Shown here: one piece after another, positions 23,292 to 33,906 of the stretch
How positions within the stretch are numbered: the stretch's first letter is position 1
Layout: each line of letters begins with the position of its first letter
DNA from: Ulota crispa
Taxonomy: Eukaryota > Streptophyta > Bryopsida > Orthotrichales > Orthotrichaceae
DNA: 64,000 nucleotides
NCBI GenBank assembly: GCA_963920765.1
Contig: OY987251.1
Location: 6,388,501-6,452,500, forward strand
Reading direction: 5' to 3'
Translations under genes and position numbers: made by a program
Notes under the pieces: model-generated
The model's input: only the letters and a program-made list of their open reading frames with translations
The model's database searches: none
What the model was told of the DNA's origin: nothing

Positions 23292-25154
23292 TTACACAAA
23301 AGTGTTCGGCCTGGTGGCCTTGAATGTCGTCTTCAGACTCCTCGTTGGTGGCCGGATCTTGCGGTACGTCAGAGGGAACTTGATCTTCGAATCGTGGAAC
23401 TGCTTCGTGTGCTCACGCTTGCACAGCGACACCGGAATGGTTGCCGTCTTGATGATCTGGATGCATGGCGACCGCACCCGATGACGAGAAGCCATCTCAT
23501 CATACATCTGCTCCACTGCTCCATTCAGTGTCAGGTCACGGTACTCCTTGTACATGTTGTGGTACCCAGTCCGGCTCTGGTACCGCACCCAGATACCGTA
23601 GTTCTTGATGGTAGTAGGAAACCTCTCAAAAATCTGACATCAAGCATAATAACACTTGATTATAACAGAGCACCCTCATACAGCAGAGATGATTTCAATA
23701 GTCAAGTTTTTCCAATAACCACTTCTAAATTAGCATGTCCCACTTCGGGTGCCGAGAATGCTGTATGATCCTCACTAGATCTCTCTGTGTTACAAAAAAA
23801 AGAATCTAACGCTCATAGACTAGTACCACAAAAGTTTCTCACTTTGTTAAACCACAAACGTTACACTCAGAAGCACACCAAACCGGAGAAGGGATCAGAC
23901 TGACGTGCAAATCATGTTTCGCAACCCCACATGATGTATCATACAATACATTCGGGTAAGGCGATAATTATCATCATGTCCCCCATAACAAAGCAATAAA
24001 ATCCTTCAGAGAATCAGAATCAAAATTAGTCAATCCTCATAGAACACTTGTGTTTATATAGGACTGGGGCGACAATTTTCCATCATCAAATTTTCTCGAA
24101 AGAGATCACGCAAACGATCATACACAATCCTGGAGATGAGGACAGCATGTGACCAATGTGTCTAAAAACCAAAGTCACGCTAAGGAAGAGCATCAAGAAG
24201 AAAAACAAGGCTCTTATCTATAAGCAGGCTGTGTTCAACCAAGAAGGCCATAAAATTCAATCATATACCAGGACTGTATGGTAGTTACCTCGTTAATGGC
24301 AAGGAGTTGTCCATGAGACTTCTTCACCTTCTGCAACTTCCTCAAGAAGTACCTGATCATCAGATACAAGAGTACAATCTCAGCCACACAAAATGGTCAG
24401 ACAATTTCATGCACGTTGTGCATCTACATCACAACGAGGGATTTCAGATAAGTAAACCTCGCCTACATTCTCATAGCAACAACATGAGCTTCCAGAATCG
24501 TTTAAATCTAAGCAGAAACTGGATGCAATTTTTAGAAGAGACTCCTTCCTCAAACGAGGAGCATGAGATCGTACCAGAACTTAGACTTAGCACGCACTTC
24601 GTTCGTATTCCACAACTTCATGCGATATGCAGTCGGGTTCTCATTGGCAGGGGTTGGCAGGGCCCGCCCGACCACCTGATACTGGTGAAACTGTTACACC
24701 AAAAGCGCCACCACAATCAGAATCCACACCAACGTTTAAAACAATGAGCGTCTTTCCTCGAATACACCTCCAGTGCTGCATCTGTAACCGAAATCGTGTT
24801 TCCGCTCAAAAACGGATCGAGCCAGCGTATGAATGAATGATCAGGTGCTTGTTCAAAGTCACCAAACCCTAGCTACAGGTTCAATGTAATTCTTTCCCGA
24901 CACCCGGACTTCCTAAAAGAACACTCAAATTTCGCTTGGAGTTTAACCGATGTGATTGATTTCATGGTTACGGCTCGGGACGGAGAAGGCTCTCTCTAAA
25001 ACCCTAAACCCTAAAACGAAGAAGAGGTGCCTAAACCCTAGAAGTGACAACCCTCGCTCGATTGACCCCTGCATATCAACAAAGATTCATGGTATTGCAG
25101 AGGTGTTTAATTGTGCGAGGAGGAGAGGAGATGACGAACCCGGAAGACAGTCAT
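23292..25154 (-). CDS. RPL18A: 60S ribosomal protein L18a (eL20), copy 2; four exons
   Basis: Cytosolic large-subunit ribosomal protein. Exons on the minus strand are 25140-25154 (MTVFR), 24575-24690, 24289-24352 and 23292-23633, total 178 codons plus stop, with GT-AG introns of 449, 222 and 655 bp. Exon 2 reads [13 protein letters not shown], then [17 protein letters not shown]. Exon 3 reads [21 protein letters not shown]. Exon 4 is identical in protein sequence to copy 1. This copy keeps the arginines I remember as conserved in plant homologues, which copy 1 has lost. It also has a telo-box within about 150 bp upstream of the start codon. From this I infer that it is the main functional copy and closer to the ancestral state. 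Confidence 0.96.
24990..25045. promoter_or_regulatory. Telo-box cluster in RPL18A copy 2 intron 1
   Basis: The same triple AAACCCTA cluster as in copy 1, about 100 bp downstream of exon 1 in the gene's own direction. Its preservation in both copies fits a role in expression, but the region is also simply very similar overall. Confidence 0.6.
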
Positions 25155-25260
25155 GGTTGCGCGATGAAAATCCACCGAGGACGCGGCTATGGCGTGCCCG
25201 GCTCCAACAACGAGCAGGAATGAAAAGAGACCTGAAGGAGCCCGAGGACAGGACTTTGGC

Positions 25261-25345
25261 GGCCCCGCTGCAAGAGTTACGGCTCCGCGATTAGGGTTTC
25301 CCAAATTAGGGCATTCGTGGCATGGCTTGGGCTGCTGCACACTAT
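25261..25345 (-). promoter_or_regulatory. Putative proximal promoter of RPL18A copy 2
   Basis: Read on the minus strand, this flank holds GGGAAACCCTAATCG (a telo-box) and AGCCCAAGCC, a word similar to site II elements. Both are typical of plant ribosomal protein promoters. It lies outside the duplicated segment, so copy 1 does not have it. No TATA box is clear. Confidence 0.5.
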
Positions 25346-26387
25346 AGAGCATCTCCAGCGTTGCACTTCAAACTTGACACTTCAAGCAATTACATTTTTT
25401 TTGAAGAACCCTCTAAATTCTTGATCTCCACCCTTGCACTCTTAAATGCGCTCCTTTATTAATCACTTGACCTAGGGAAATTTTTCTTAGCAAATAATTG
25501 TCTATATCTTACTTGAATTATTGATTGGCGACCATAACACTAGAAAAGTTGGTTGAATAAATGGATGGAGTTGCCAAATCCCTCCTTGAGAAAGGCACCA
25601 GGTTGGCCAAAATTTGGACAAAAGCTATGTAGAGTTTGTGGATGAATGTGCACATGCTAATTCTATCCGACTCTATCCAAATTTTTCTTTCTTGGTTGTA
25701 TTGTAGGGTGCATATCTCTCTATGAGCAAAAATACAGAAAATAAACCCTAACTAAACCCTAACTTCATCGTTTACCAAGTGGAACATAGGATAAAGCTCA
25801 CTAAGTTTTAAATGAATGTTGTTTTGAGGGGTTTTTGCTTGACATACTTGGATAGAGTGCCATGAGAGTATTTTTGAGGGGCCTTGAGCGCTTATCATTC
25901 ATGCTTGAAGCATGACAGATCTTGGGAGGGCAATGTTGTAGATATAGTCATAATTCTTATTGAAGTACTGTGGTGTTCACAATGAAAAAGCACTCTTTGT
26001 GGGATTGTTCTTTGTAAGCATAGGGCAATATTGCATTGTGCTATAAAATAAATTTGAAACAAAATATGTTTGTAAGTACACTTTAGTTAATGTCGAAATA
26101 TAATTATTTAAATGAACTTGTAGGACAATCTGACAAAAGAAACCCAAATTATCATCACACTCATAGTATCTAGTTCAACACCCATTTTAACATATTTCAC
26201 TCCAAAATTACCAACAAATATTTGGAACAAAATTTAAAAGAGGATTTTAGATTTTGGCACTTTATTATATTTGAGATAATATTGGTGGATACATTTAGGA
26301 GGATATAATCTAAAATTTGAAATCTACAACTCTTATTCTCATATTAATCCCAAAGTATTTTGCCATACAACAATTAATGTTGGATCT
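25346..26387. other. No gene; begins with a GAGCATCTCCAGC transposon-like end
   Basis: GAGCATCTCCAGCGTTGC at about 25346 resembles a terminal inverted repeat common in plant miniature elements, but I found no matching right end. A similar word opens the window (CATCTCCAGCGTTGCG at position 5), and its inverse AGGAGATGCTC occurs near 867. The rest is AT-rich without coding signal. Confidence 0.4.
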
Positions 26388-26391
26388 TTAA

Positions 26392-27106
26392 CCCCTAAAG
26401 GATCACTAGTCCTTACGGGGACAAATAGGATTTTGGGCATGTACTTATGGCTAAACTACTTCAAGTAATTCTTTGAAACTTTTATAGAAGATGGGGAATT
26501 CAAATATCTGCGTGGGCATCTAATTTTTTCCTCATTCCAACATTTATTGGGGAAGTTAAAAATGAATTTATGAGAATTTTAGTTCGGCGGGCAGCCCAAA
26601 AACTTCTTTAAAAATTGCTTTTTAAAAAAATAATAATTTGAGGTGAGTTCTTTAGACTTACGTATATGTGGGATGCTTTGAATTATTCAACTCTAATTGA
26701 TGAGATAAAAGTTATGAGAAGTTTTAGTTTGCGTGTAGGTATTTTGAGATTTTCCACACCTATCTGCAAACTAAAACTTCTCATAACTTTCACCGCAACA
26801 ATTAGAATTGAATGATTCAAAGCTTCCCACATATACGTAAGTCTAAAGAACTCACTTCAAATTTTTGTTTTAAAAAAAAGCAATTTTTAAAAAAGTTTTT
26901 GGGCTCTCCGCCAAACTAAAATTCTTATGAATACATTTTTAACTTCTCCAATAAATGTTGGAACAAGGAAAAAATTAGATGCCCACATAGATATTTGAAT
27001 TCCCCATCTTCTATAAAAGTTTCAAAAATTACTTGAAGTAGTTTAGCCATAAGTACATGCTCAAAATCCTATATGTCCCTTGTAGGGACAAGTGGTCCTT
27101 TAGGAG
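26392..27106. mobile_element. TTAA-flanked fold-back element (subfamily c), 715 bp
   Basis: It is flanked by TTAA (26388-26391 and 27107-27110). The left end CCCCTAAAGGATC pairs with the inverse of CTCCTAAAGGACC on the right. The arms are inverse copies for more than 300 bp, with landmarks GGCATGTACTTATGGCTAAA, ATGGGGAATTCAAATAT and CAACATTTATTGG each occurring in both orientations. It has no coding capacity and would fold into one long hairpin. Confidence 0.92.
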
Positions 27107-27342
27107 TTAAGGGCTTGTGGACTTTAGAGAATTAACACTTGAGAACTACATTTGTCTCTCTATTTAGTACTTACAATAAAAAAATTGAGTGATATGTATG
27201 AATCAACTATCAATCGGATTGGCCAATTGCTAATGAAGTGTGGATCTCATGAATAAATTTAGTCCTTAGAGGTTTCAAATTTGGCACCCATCTTCTGCCT
27301 TGATAATATAGGACTCCACTTTCATCCAATGAACAGTGATTA

Positions 27343-27630
27343 GGGGGCTTCAAACATCAACTTTTTAAGGTGATTCACGTTGTGATTCACCTCTAGACTT
27401 CACTCCTAACGTGATACACATGAGGAGTGAACTTCAAAAATTCACTTTGGTGGCTTTGCGGGGCTCATTCACCTGCGTCCTTAAACCCCAAAACCTCCTT
27501 TGCAAAAACTTGTGAAAACTCACGGATGTCTTAGACTTTGCAAGTGCGAGGGAATGAAAACAATTCACTAATGAACGGAGATCTTGTGAGATGAGAGGTT
27601 CAAAGGCCAGATTTTATGTTTGAAGCCCCC
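27343..27630. mobile_element. Miniature element with GGGGGCTTCAAACAT ends, copy 1
   Basis: It begins GGGGGCTTCAAACAT and ends with the inverse of GGGGGCTTCAAACATAA. TA adjoins both sides, but a longer target duplication is not clear. The G-rich ends recall PIF/Harbinger elements; that assignment is inference. Confidence 0.75.
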
Positions 27631-28232
27631 TATTAAGGCCTTGATTTCAAAGTGAGTTGGAAACCTTTGATCACATTTCCAAATGTTTCTCGTCAGCTCT
27701 TGATAAGTATGGTCTTGCAAGGCGGCATCTATCCACAATTGTTCGATTTCATTTAAAGTCTCACTGATACGTGCATAAACAATTGGTTTACAACAACTCT
27801 AAATATGCACAACGATTGTAAAATGATTTGATTATCTATCATTGTGAACGTTTACAATCATTTTGGGATAATCATTTAAAACAATTTTTTCTATTAGTGA
27901 AAATTTTCAAATGTTATAACTTACAATTTGTGCAAGAGAGGTTTTTATGTTTGTGTTTCTTGCATTTACGAGCCCAAAACTCATTTGTGTAATAATCCTT
28001 GCTTTTTTTTTTGGAGAGTTTCCAAAGTCTTGGAACAAAATTGCCTTTATTTTGGAACCAAATGCTTGCACTCGAACATTTTTACCATGAATATTATTGC
28101 ATGTGAAAAGTGGTATTTAAGAAGCATCAGTGATTGCAAGCATTAAAGCAAGCGTTTAGAAACCGTTTTGAACATATATGAACACAAAATATTATCACAT
28201 TTGTATACAACTTCTTTTCAACACAATTAATA
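27631..28232. other. No gene seen
   Basis: AT-rich interval with a short palindrome near 27800-27885 (AATGATTTGATTATC-type arms). The open frame at 27928-28146 has no recognisable motif. Confidence 0.35.
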
Positions 28233-28555
28233 GGGGCTTCAAACATCAACTTTTTTAGGTGACTCACGTTATGGTTCACTTTTGTGGATTCACTCGTGCA
28301 CTGCAAGGTGACTCATCTCTGAACTTCACTCCTAACGTGATTCACATGAGGAGTGAACTTTAGAAACTCACCTTGGTAGCTTCTCAAGGCTCATTCACCT
28401 GCGTCCTCAAACCTCGGAACTTCTCTCACAAAAACTTCTGCAAACTCACAAGTGTCTCAAACTTTGTGCGAGCGAGGGAATGAAAACAATTCAATAGGAG
28501 CGGAGATCCTGTGAGGTGAGAAGATCGAAGACCAGATTTTATGTTTGAAGCCCCC
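28233..28555. mobile_element. Miniature element with GGGGCTTCAAACAT ends, copy 2
   Basis: Same family and orientation as 27343-27630: ACTTCACTCCTAACGTGAT, ACATGAGGAGTGAACTT and GCTCATTCACCTGCGTCCT are shared. It carries about 35 bp of extra sequence. Ends are GGGGCTTCAAACATC and the inverse of GGGGGCTTCAAACATAA. Confidence 0.75.
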
Positions 28556-28599
28556 TCATAGTGATAACAAGAAGATAGAGTGAATTTTGAACTATCCTT

Positions 28600-28800
28600 A
28601 GTGATGTGTGGATAAGGTAAACATTTTTAAGAGAAACACTTGGATAGTGTCAAGGTCCCACTTTTTTTGTGTGCTTGGATAGTATCAAGATCTCACTCTC
28701 TTTTTGTGTTCTAGACCCAATTAAATGGAATGTTTGTTCACAATCAATGCTTGGATATGGACCACGTTTTTTCTCCTTATTCAAGCACCACTATACATAT
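28600..28800. repeat. Second copy of the repeat at 13935-14130
   Basis: Shares AAGATCTCACTC, CAATTAAATGGAATGTTT and CAATGCTTGGATA in the same order and orientation. The phrase CTTGGATAGT-TCAAG occurs twice here, so the copy contains a short internal duplication. Confidence 0.7.
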
Positions 28801-29798
28801 ACTATACATATATTATACAAACCAGAACTAAACCACAACTAATTGCAAAATATTTATGAACAACTCAATACACAATGGACGTGGAAAGTAAAAAAAAAAA
28901 AACCACAAGACAGCCTGTACTTCCAAAAGCATTAAAAATGCACAAAACCAAGTGCATTATTCTTTATTTTCTTATTCCATTCCACTTGCACAAACCTTCA
29001 AAACAAGTAATAGTGGGTGTCAAACCTTTGATTTTTGGATAATTTTATCCTAAAATTTAGTCAAAATTATGAAGTGGTTGCTTGCGTGGTTGCTTGCATA
29101 GTAACCCACAAAATTGTCACCCTTTACAAAGCTTCACAAACCACCTAGTAATTGGTATTGCTTCCTCCCCGTAACTCCTTTTCTTTATCCCATCATCTTG
29201 GTCTCCAATCCACACGTGGTCATGTCCTACCCATCACAACAGTCTCATGCAAGCTTGGAATTGGAAAGAATCTTACTTTTTATGTGGTGAATTTTAAATC
29301 AAGTGTGCTTGACGCTTCTGTTGTACCAACAAATCTTGGATGCTGTTGAAGCCAATGACTATGACAAACTTCATAAAATGTGCATACGTGAACAAATGGC
29401 AGAAGTTTGTCACGCTATCCACTGCTTACGGTGTAACGCCTTTGTGAAATTCCATTCAACTCGTCAACAGACTTTTTCTCCATTTTGTTAAGAAAAGCTC
29501 AACCATGTACGGGGTTTGAGAACATATTGTAGGCAACCATATTGTAATCAACTTTGAATCCTGTGAAGTATGAGAGCTTGTCAAGGAGGTGCTTCCCCCT
29601 ACGCTCTGGTTGGCCAACAGTTCTCAGAGGTCACCCTACTGACCTACGAGATCACCAACTAGGATTTCTCATAACTTTTTGTGAAAAGGGATATAACTTG
29701 TTTGAGTTATGAGGCACCTTCCGACGTGTCTGATAGAGTTATCAAACCTGATAACTTGCAAAAAATGATTGAGTTGCGAGGTGATATAGAGTTATCAA
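28801..29798. other. No gene recognised
   Basis: Overlapping plus-strand open frames at 29152-29491 have no motif I can name. A word related to GAGTTATC recurs several times at 29690-29800. Confidence 0.35.
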
Positions 29799-29802
29799 TT
29801 AA

Positions 29803-30041
29803 AAAACATTGAGATTTGAACACCCCCTAATACACGTCCCATGAGCCTTGTGCATAAGTTGTCGTATAATTGACATTTGGAACCACCAAGAAACTGCATT
29901 GATTTGTTGATCTCCAATAGCTCACTAAAATCACAATGAGTTGCTGACCTCAAATGTAGTAAAGGCGTGGATCCATTCCAAATACAAGAAAAATACCCTA
30001 GTATTGTACTGGTGGCAAAGAGTCTTTCAGACATTTAAGGG
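29803..30041. mobile_element. TTAA-family element (subfamily a), inverted copy
   Basis: On the minus strand it begins TTAA then CCCTTAAATGTCTG. It contains TTTTTCTTGTATTTGGAATG, ATCCACGCCTTTACTACA and TTTGAGGTCA, as in the elements at 21722 and 22317. TTAA is at 30042-30045 and at 29799-29802, though the left end is degraded. Confidence 0.7.
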
Positions 30042-30249
30042 TTAAGCTTCTAACATGGGGTAATCGCTATTCATTCCCTTTTCTAACATCTTTAATTCTA
30101 GAACTTTATGCACGTTCACTAAACTGTGCACTTTTAAAAAACCACATGCACTTTCAAAATACTTGGTGGTGTACTAGAACAATACCCTCATGATGTGCAG
30201 ATCCATGGTTTCTATGGTTTCGGTAACTGAACTAATAATAAACTTACTG

Positions 30250-30790
30250 ACTGTTTAAGAAAAAACAGCCACCTGCAGAGACCTTCAATTAGGCCTGTGT
30301 ACTTACAGATATAAGGGGCACCGTCAACGGAGTCGTTTTGCAGCCCGGCAACGGCAAAGGGAACGGCACTACCGGGTAGCTCAGTGACATCAGATTTCTA
30401 GCGTGCCCCATTGCGACCGTTACCACCCTTGCCACTTTGTCTCTCATTTGAGCGGGTTCTCAAGATCCCAAAACAAAACTCGCCACCAACGTACCTATGA
30501 TTCCAATAGCCGGAACTAACAAATCTTTAGCTCCATCAACAAAAACACCCAAACCCTAGTGTAGCGGGTTGCAAACCAACCTTGCTTGCACAGGAGAACA
30601 CTGCAACCCTAATTGCTCCTTGGAAAGCCCGCCAGCCAAAGACCGCAAATGCCGGCCGCTTGTACCAGCTCTGTTGAGGGTACCCTAGCTTCAACGCTGC
30701 ACCCAAATGTACCCGGAACAACAGGTTAGAAGTCTTCAATACTACTATCATTGTAGCCCATTACGCACTTCAAGGGTGAAAATCAGTGTG
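30250..30790 (-). pseudogene. Possible small gene or gene relic, not identified
   Basis: GC content rises here. The minus strand has a frame at 30536-30751 ending in RVAVFSCASK and then a stop. A different frame, about 30470-30560, reads a hydrophobic segment, DLLVPAIGIIGTLVASFVLG. A third, at about 30310-30450, starts MRDKVARVV and ends at PLIS before a good donor word GTAAGTA. The pieces look like a membrane-anchored organelle protein broken by frameshifts, or exons I cannot join. I do not recognise it; it may be chance. Confidence 0.25.
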
Positions 30791-31358
30791 CCTCCTCTCC
30801 CACAAAGTTCAGTTTGAGCCTCAATGGTAAGTAAACTTAGGCCTACACTAATTAGTGCATTTGGGTTGCCCCACAACCTAATCCCTTGACATTTTACACT
30901 ATGTAAATACTTACTGGTACCACAATATTTTTCATCAATAATTACTGCAATAAACAGTTTTTAACAACAACAATGACGCTGCAAAAAAACAAACTAATGT
31001 TGTCTAGGCCGTAAACCATGTGAAATCCTAGTATCTAGAGAGTCGCATGCGAAGTGGCCAAGCAATGAGTCATAAGGTAACTTTCCAGGGTAAGGCAAAC
31101 CAAATTGTTAAGGCAGCCTAAATGCAATATTTAGTGTACTAACGCAAATTTGGACAGCGAGTGTCAAACTCACCTCCAACAACTTCTCGCTTTTGCTGTG
31201 CAGCAAAAATACAGCATCGTTGCAATGTCAACCACCGTGGTCAAGATCAATAGAACCGCAACAATAAAAACACACTTGTCACAACCCCAAAAAAAACCTC
31301 TCAAAAAGGAGAAGGAGCCAAATAAAATCATCTCAGGAAAAGGCTGAGTTGCAAAACA

Positions 31359-32976
31359 TTAGGAACCACGTTGCTTGGACTTGGATTTGGACGCATTCCA
31401 TTCGTCTCGCAACTCCTGCGCTTTGTCAAACTTCCGAACCCGTTTATAAGCTTCAATCATAACCGAGTACGTAATAGCATCAGGCACAAAGCCCTCAACT
31501 TTCATCTCCACAAACAGCTTCTCCATGTCTCCGAAGTTGTGAGCTCTTTGATAAGCATCGATAGCTGCGTTATACACAGCTGTGTCCCCTGCGTTATAAT
31601 TGTGCACCTGACGCAGGATTTTCTGCACCTTGTGCCAGTGCCCATGTTTACCATACGCGCTCAAGATGGAGGAGAAGGTCATCCGGTTCGGTTTCACGCC
31701 CTTGGCTTTCATCTCCTTGAAAACCCCGTCCATTTGGTCGATTTTTCCAGCTTTTCCATACAACTCGATCACGATGGTGTACGTCACGGCAGTTAACGGA
31801 TAATTATACCTCCGCATGTAATCCATGACACACTCCATCTTCCCATACAACTCCACTTTTCCATACGCTGAAATCAAGCTGTTTAGGGTTACGGAATCTG
31901 GCAATAGCCCTTGTGTGAGCAGAGCGTTGTACGCTTGCTCCATTTCAGGGATTCGGTTGTGAAGCCCGAACACACGGATCAACGTGTTCCATGTGACATT
32001 GTCTGAGTTTACGCCCTTGGATTCCATCAAAGTTAGCAAAGCTTCGATCTCCCGGAACAATCCTGCCTTCCCGTATTGGAACACCAGAGTGTTGTATGTC
32101 ACGATGCTTGGTTCCACGCCTTGTGTCAACATCTGTTGAAACAGGCTCTTTGCTTTGTCGTAAAGCCCTGCCTCGCAACACGCTTTGATCACTGTCGTGT
32201 ACGCGTACTTATCAGGTAAGCATCCCTCGAAACGCGGCATCATCTCGAAGAGCTCCATCGCCTTGTGCAGAAGCTTGCTCTCGCTGTACACTGTGAGTAA
32301 CGCTGTGAAGATTGCCGTTGTTGGACGCAGCTTGTCCTGCAACAACGACTCGAATAACGTTGCGGCTGCCGCGGGTTGCCTCACCTTCGCTAACATTGAC
32401 AGCAGCTTGATGTATGTCGATTCTTCCGCTGTGTACCACTCTTGCACTCTCACAAGCTCAAAAACCTGCGCATTATGAGTCCTAGGGTTTCAATTGGTTC
32501 TTCTTCTGTTGTTGTGCATGAGTTTTTGAGCCGTGAAGTGAAAAATTAGGGTTAGGGTTTGGTACCTGGAGAGCACGCTCCCACCGGTTTTGAGCGATGC
32601 GTTCCTCCATGGATTCCAACAAGGAGCGAGGGTACAGCTTTGTGGACATCTTGAACAGTGCTCGTCTCTCCATGGTCTCCTTGGCGCTCTCGATTCGCTG
32701 AATCACGGAATCGGCTTGTCTCGCAGCACGTCTCTTGTTGCCCGCTTCTCGCAAAATGGACGCTGACTTCGGGTTTACCGACTTAGGGTTTCCCTCCACC
32801 GCAGAGGTAGTGATGCAATTTTGCTCTCGTCGTCTTCTCCTCCTCCTCCATAGCCACATATGTTCTCCCGTTCGACGCAACGAGTCTTCGTTCGACGATA
32901 CAGTAAGTTCACTCCTGGAGCTCCAAGTTCCTTGATTGGAACCATAAAAGTTGGGCCCGAGTTTCAGCGACGCCAT
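31359..32976 (-). CDS. P-class pentatricopeptide repeat protein; two exons
   Basis: Exon 1 is 32566-32976 and exon 2 is 31359-32465. The 100-bp GT-AG intron falls between ALQ and VFELV, and the product is 505 residues. The ATG at 32976 (MASLKLG) is the first in-frame ATG. Roughly residues 1-75, including a run of seven arginines (WRRRRRRR), could include an organelle targeting peptide. About ten 35-residue PPR motifs fill residues 150-500, with phrases such as YAYTTVIKACCEAGLYDKA, VTYNTLVFQYGKAG and VTYTIVIELYGKAGKIDQM. No E, DYW or SMR domain follows the last repeat. PPR proteins bind single-stranded organelle RNA, one motif per base. The order of motifs resembles plastid P-type PPRs of the Arabidopsis At3g53170 group, from memory. 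The target RNA is unknown. Confidence 0.95.
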
Positions 32977-33770
32977 GAGGTTTGAACCCGACAGCACGGG
33001 CGGTGACAGCGATTCATAGACGAAGTCGAAGCTCTCCTAGAGCTAATTCGAAACTAGAAAACGTGAGGAATTTGCTCTTCTACTCACAAAAGCAGCCGCA
33101 ATAACACACAAAAACAGCATCGATACTACAGCGAATGGACTGATGGCCCCTGCAAAGTAGAAACCCTAAAAGATAACCCCTGCAACCCTGCCACAGGCAC
33201 TGACCAGCCTCAATTCAAGGTCATTCTGCGACGCCGTTTGCTGAGACTTCACTGAGCGGGGCATGAATCAGAAGCCCTGTTCATAATTTCGGAATCAGGG
33301 TTTGAGGAGGGGTTTGCAAATTAGGGTTTGAAGTGATTTGCAAGATCAGGAGGGTATGGAAAGATTAAAGCAGGGGATGATGCTGCAATCTTCTCCAGGC
33401 TGCTTGATAGATTTAGCGGCATGCGTTGTTTTGTGTGCACTTGCCCTTCCGGGTTGCGACTGTCCCGTTGTCCCATGGCGGTAATTCGAACCGAAAATCT
33501 TGACAGTGAAATGCTCCTGCTGCGCAAAGTTTTCAAGTCTCCGAAACAGGATCGCCTCCGCTTTTCTGGCATTCCGAGATGTCTCTTCACAAGTAAGTTA
33601 AACCGAGCTCCACTCCTCCCGCTGATCCAGCTCCCCACTCCGGCAGTGCGGCGAAATGTCAGCGCGACCCGCTGCTAACCGGGCAGAGCTACAAACCCCC
33701 ACCGCAGTTGGCAGAGCATCCCTTCTCCCCTTGCATTCTGGATTTCTGACTACAGACACTGCCGCCGCTC
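32977..33770. other. 5' flank of the PPR gene
   Basis: Several AGGGTTT words (about 33298-33330) and AAACCCTA near 33160 lie within 400 bp upstream of the PPR start. Overlapping open frames on both strands at 33321-33678 have no recognisable motif. Confidence 0.45.
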
Positions 33771-33906
33771 GACGCAAACTGACGCTGACTGACGCCAACC
33801 GACGCCAGCTGACGCCAGCTGACGCTGACCGACGCTGACTGACACCGACCGACGCTGACCGACGTTGACCGACGCTGACCGACGTTGACCGACGCTGACT
33901 GACGCG
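33771..33906. repeat. Minisatellite, 10-bp unit, about 13 copies
   Basis: The unit GACGCTGACC (variants GACGTTGACC, GACGCCAGCT, GACACCGACC) is repeated 13 times in unbroken 10-bp register. It creates open frames such as 33598-33969 (minus), which are products of the repeat and not genes. Confidence 0.95.

Larger units (their letters stand above)
22917..25260. repeat. Segmental duplication, unit 2 (with RPL18A copy 2)
   Basis: This is the direct counterpart of 14806-17968, about 8.1 kb downstream. Similarity is highest over the last exon with its downstream flank (about 23160-23640) and over exon 1 with the adjacent intron (about 24950-25250). Middle introns and exon 2 have diverged more. Confidence 0.93.
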
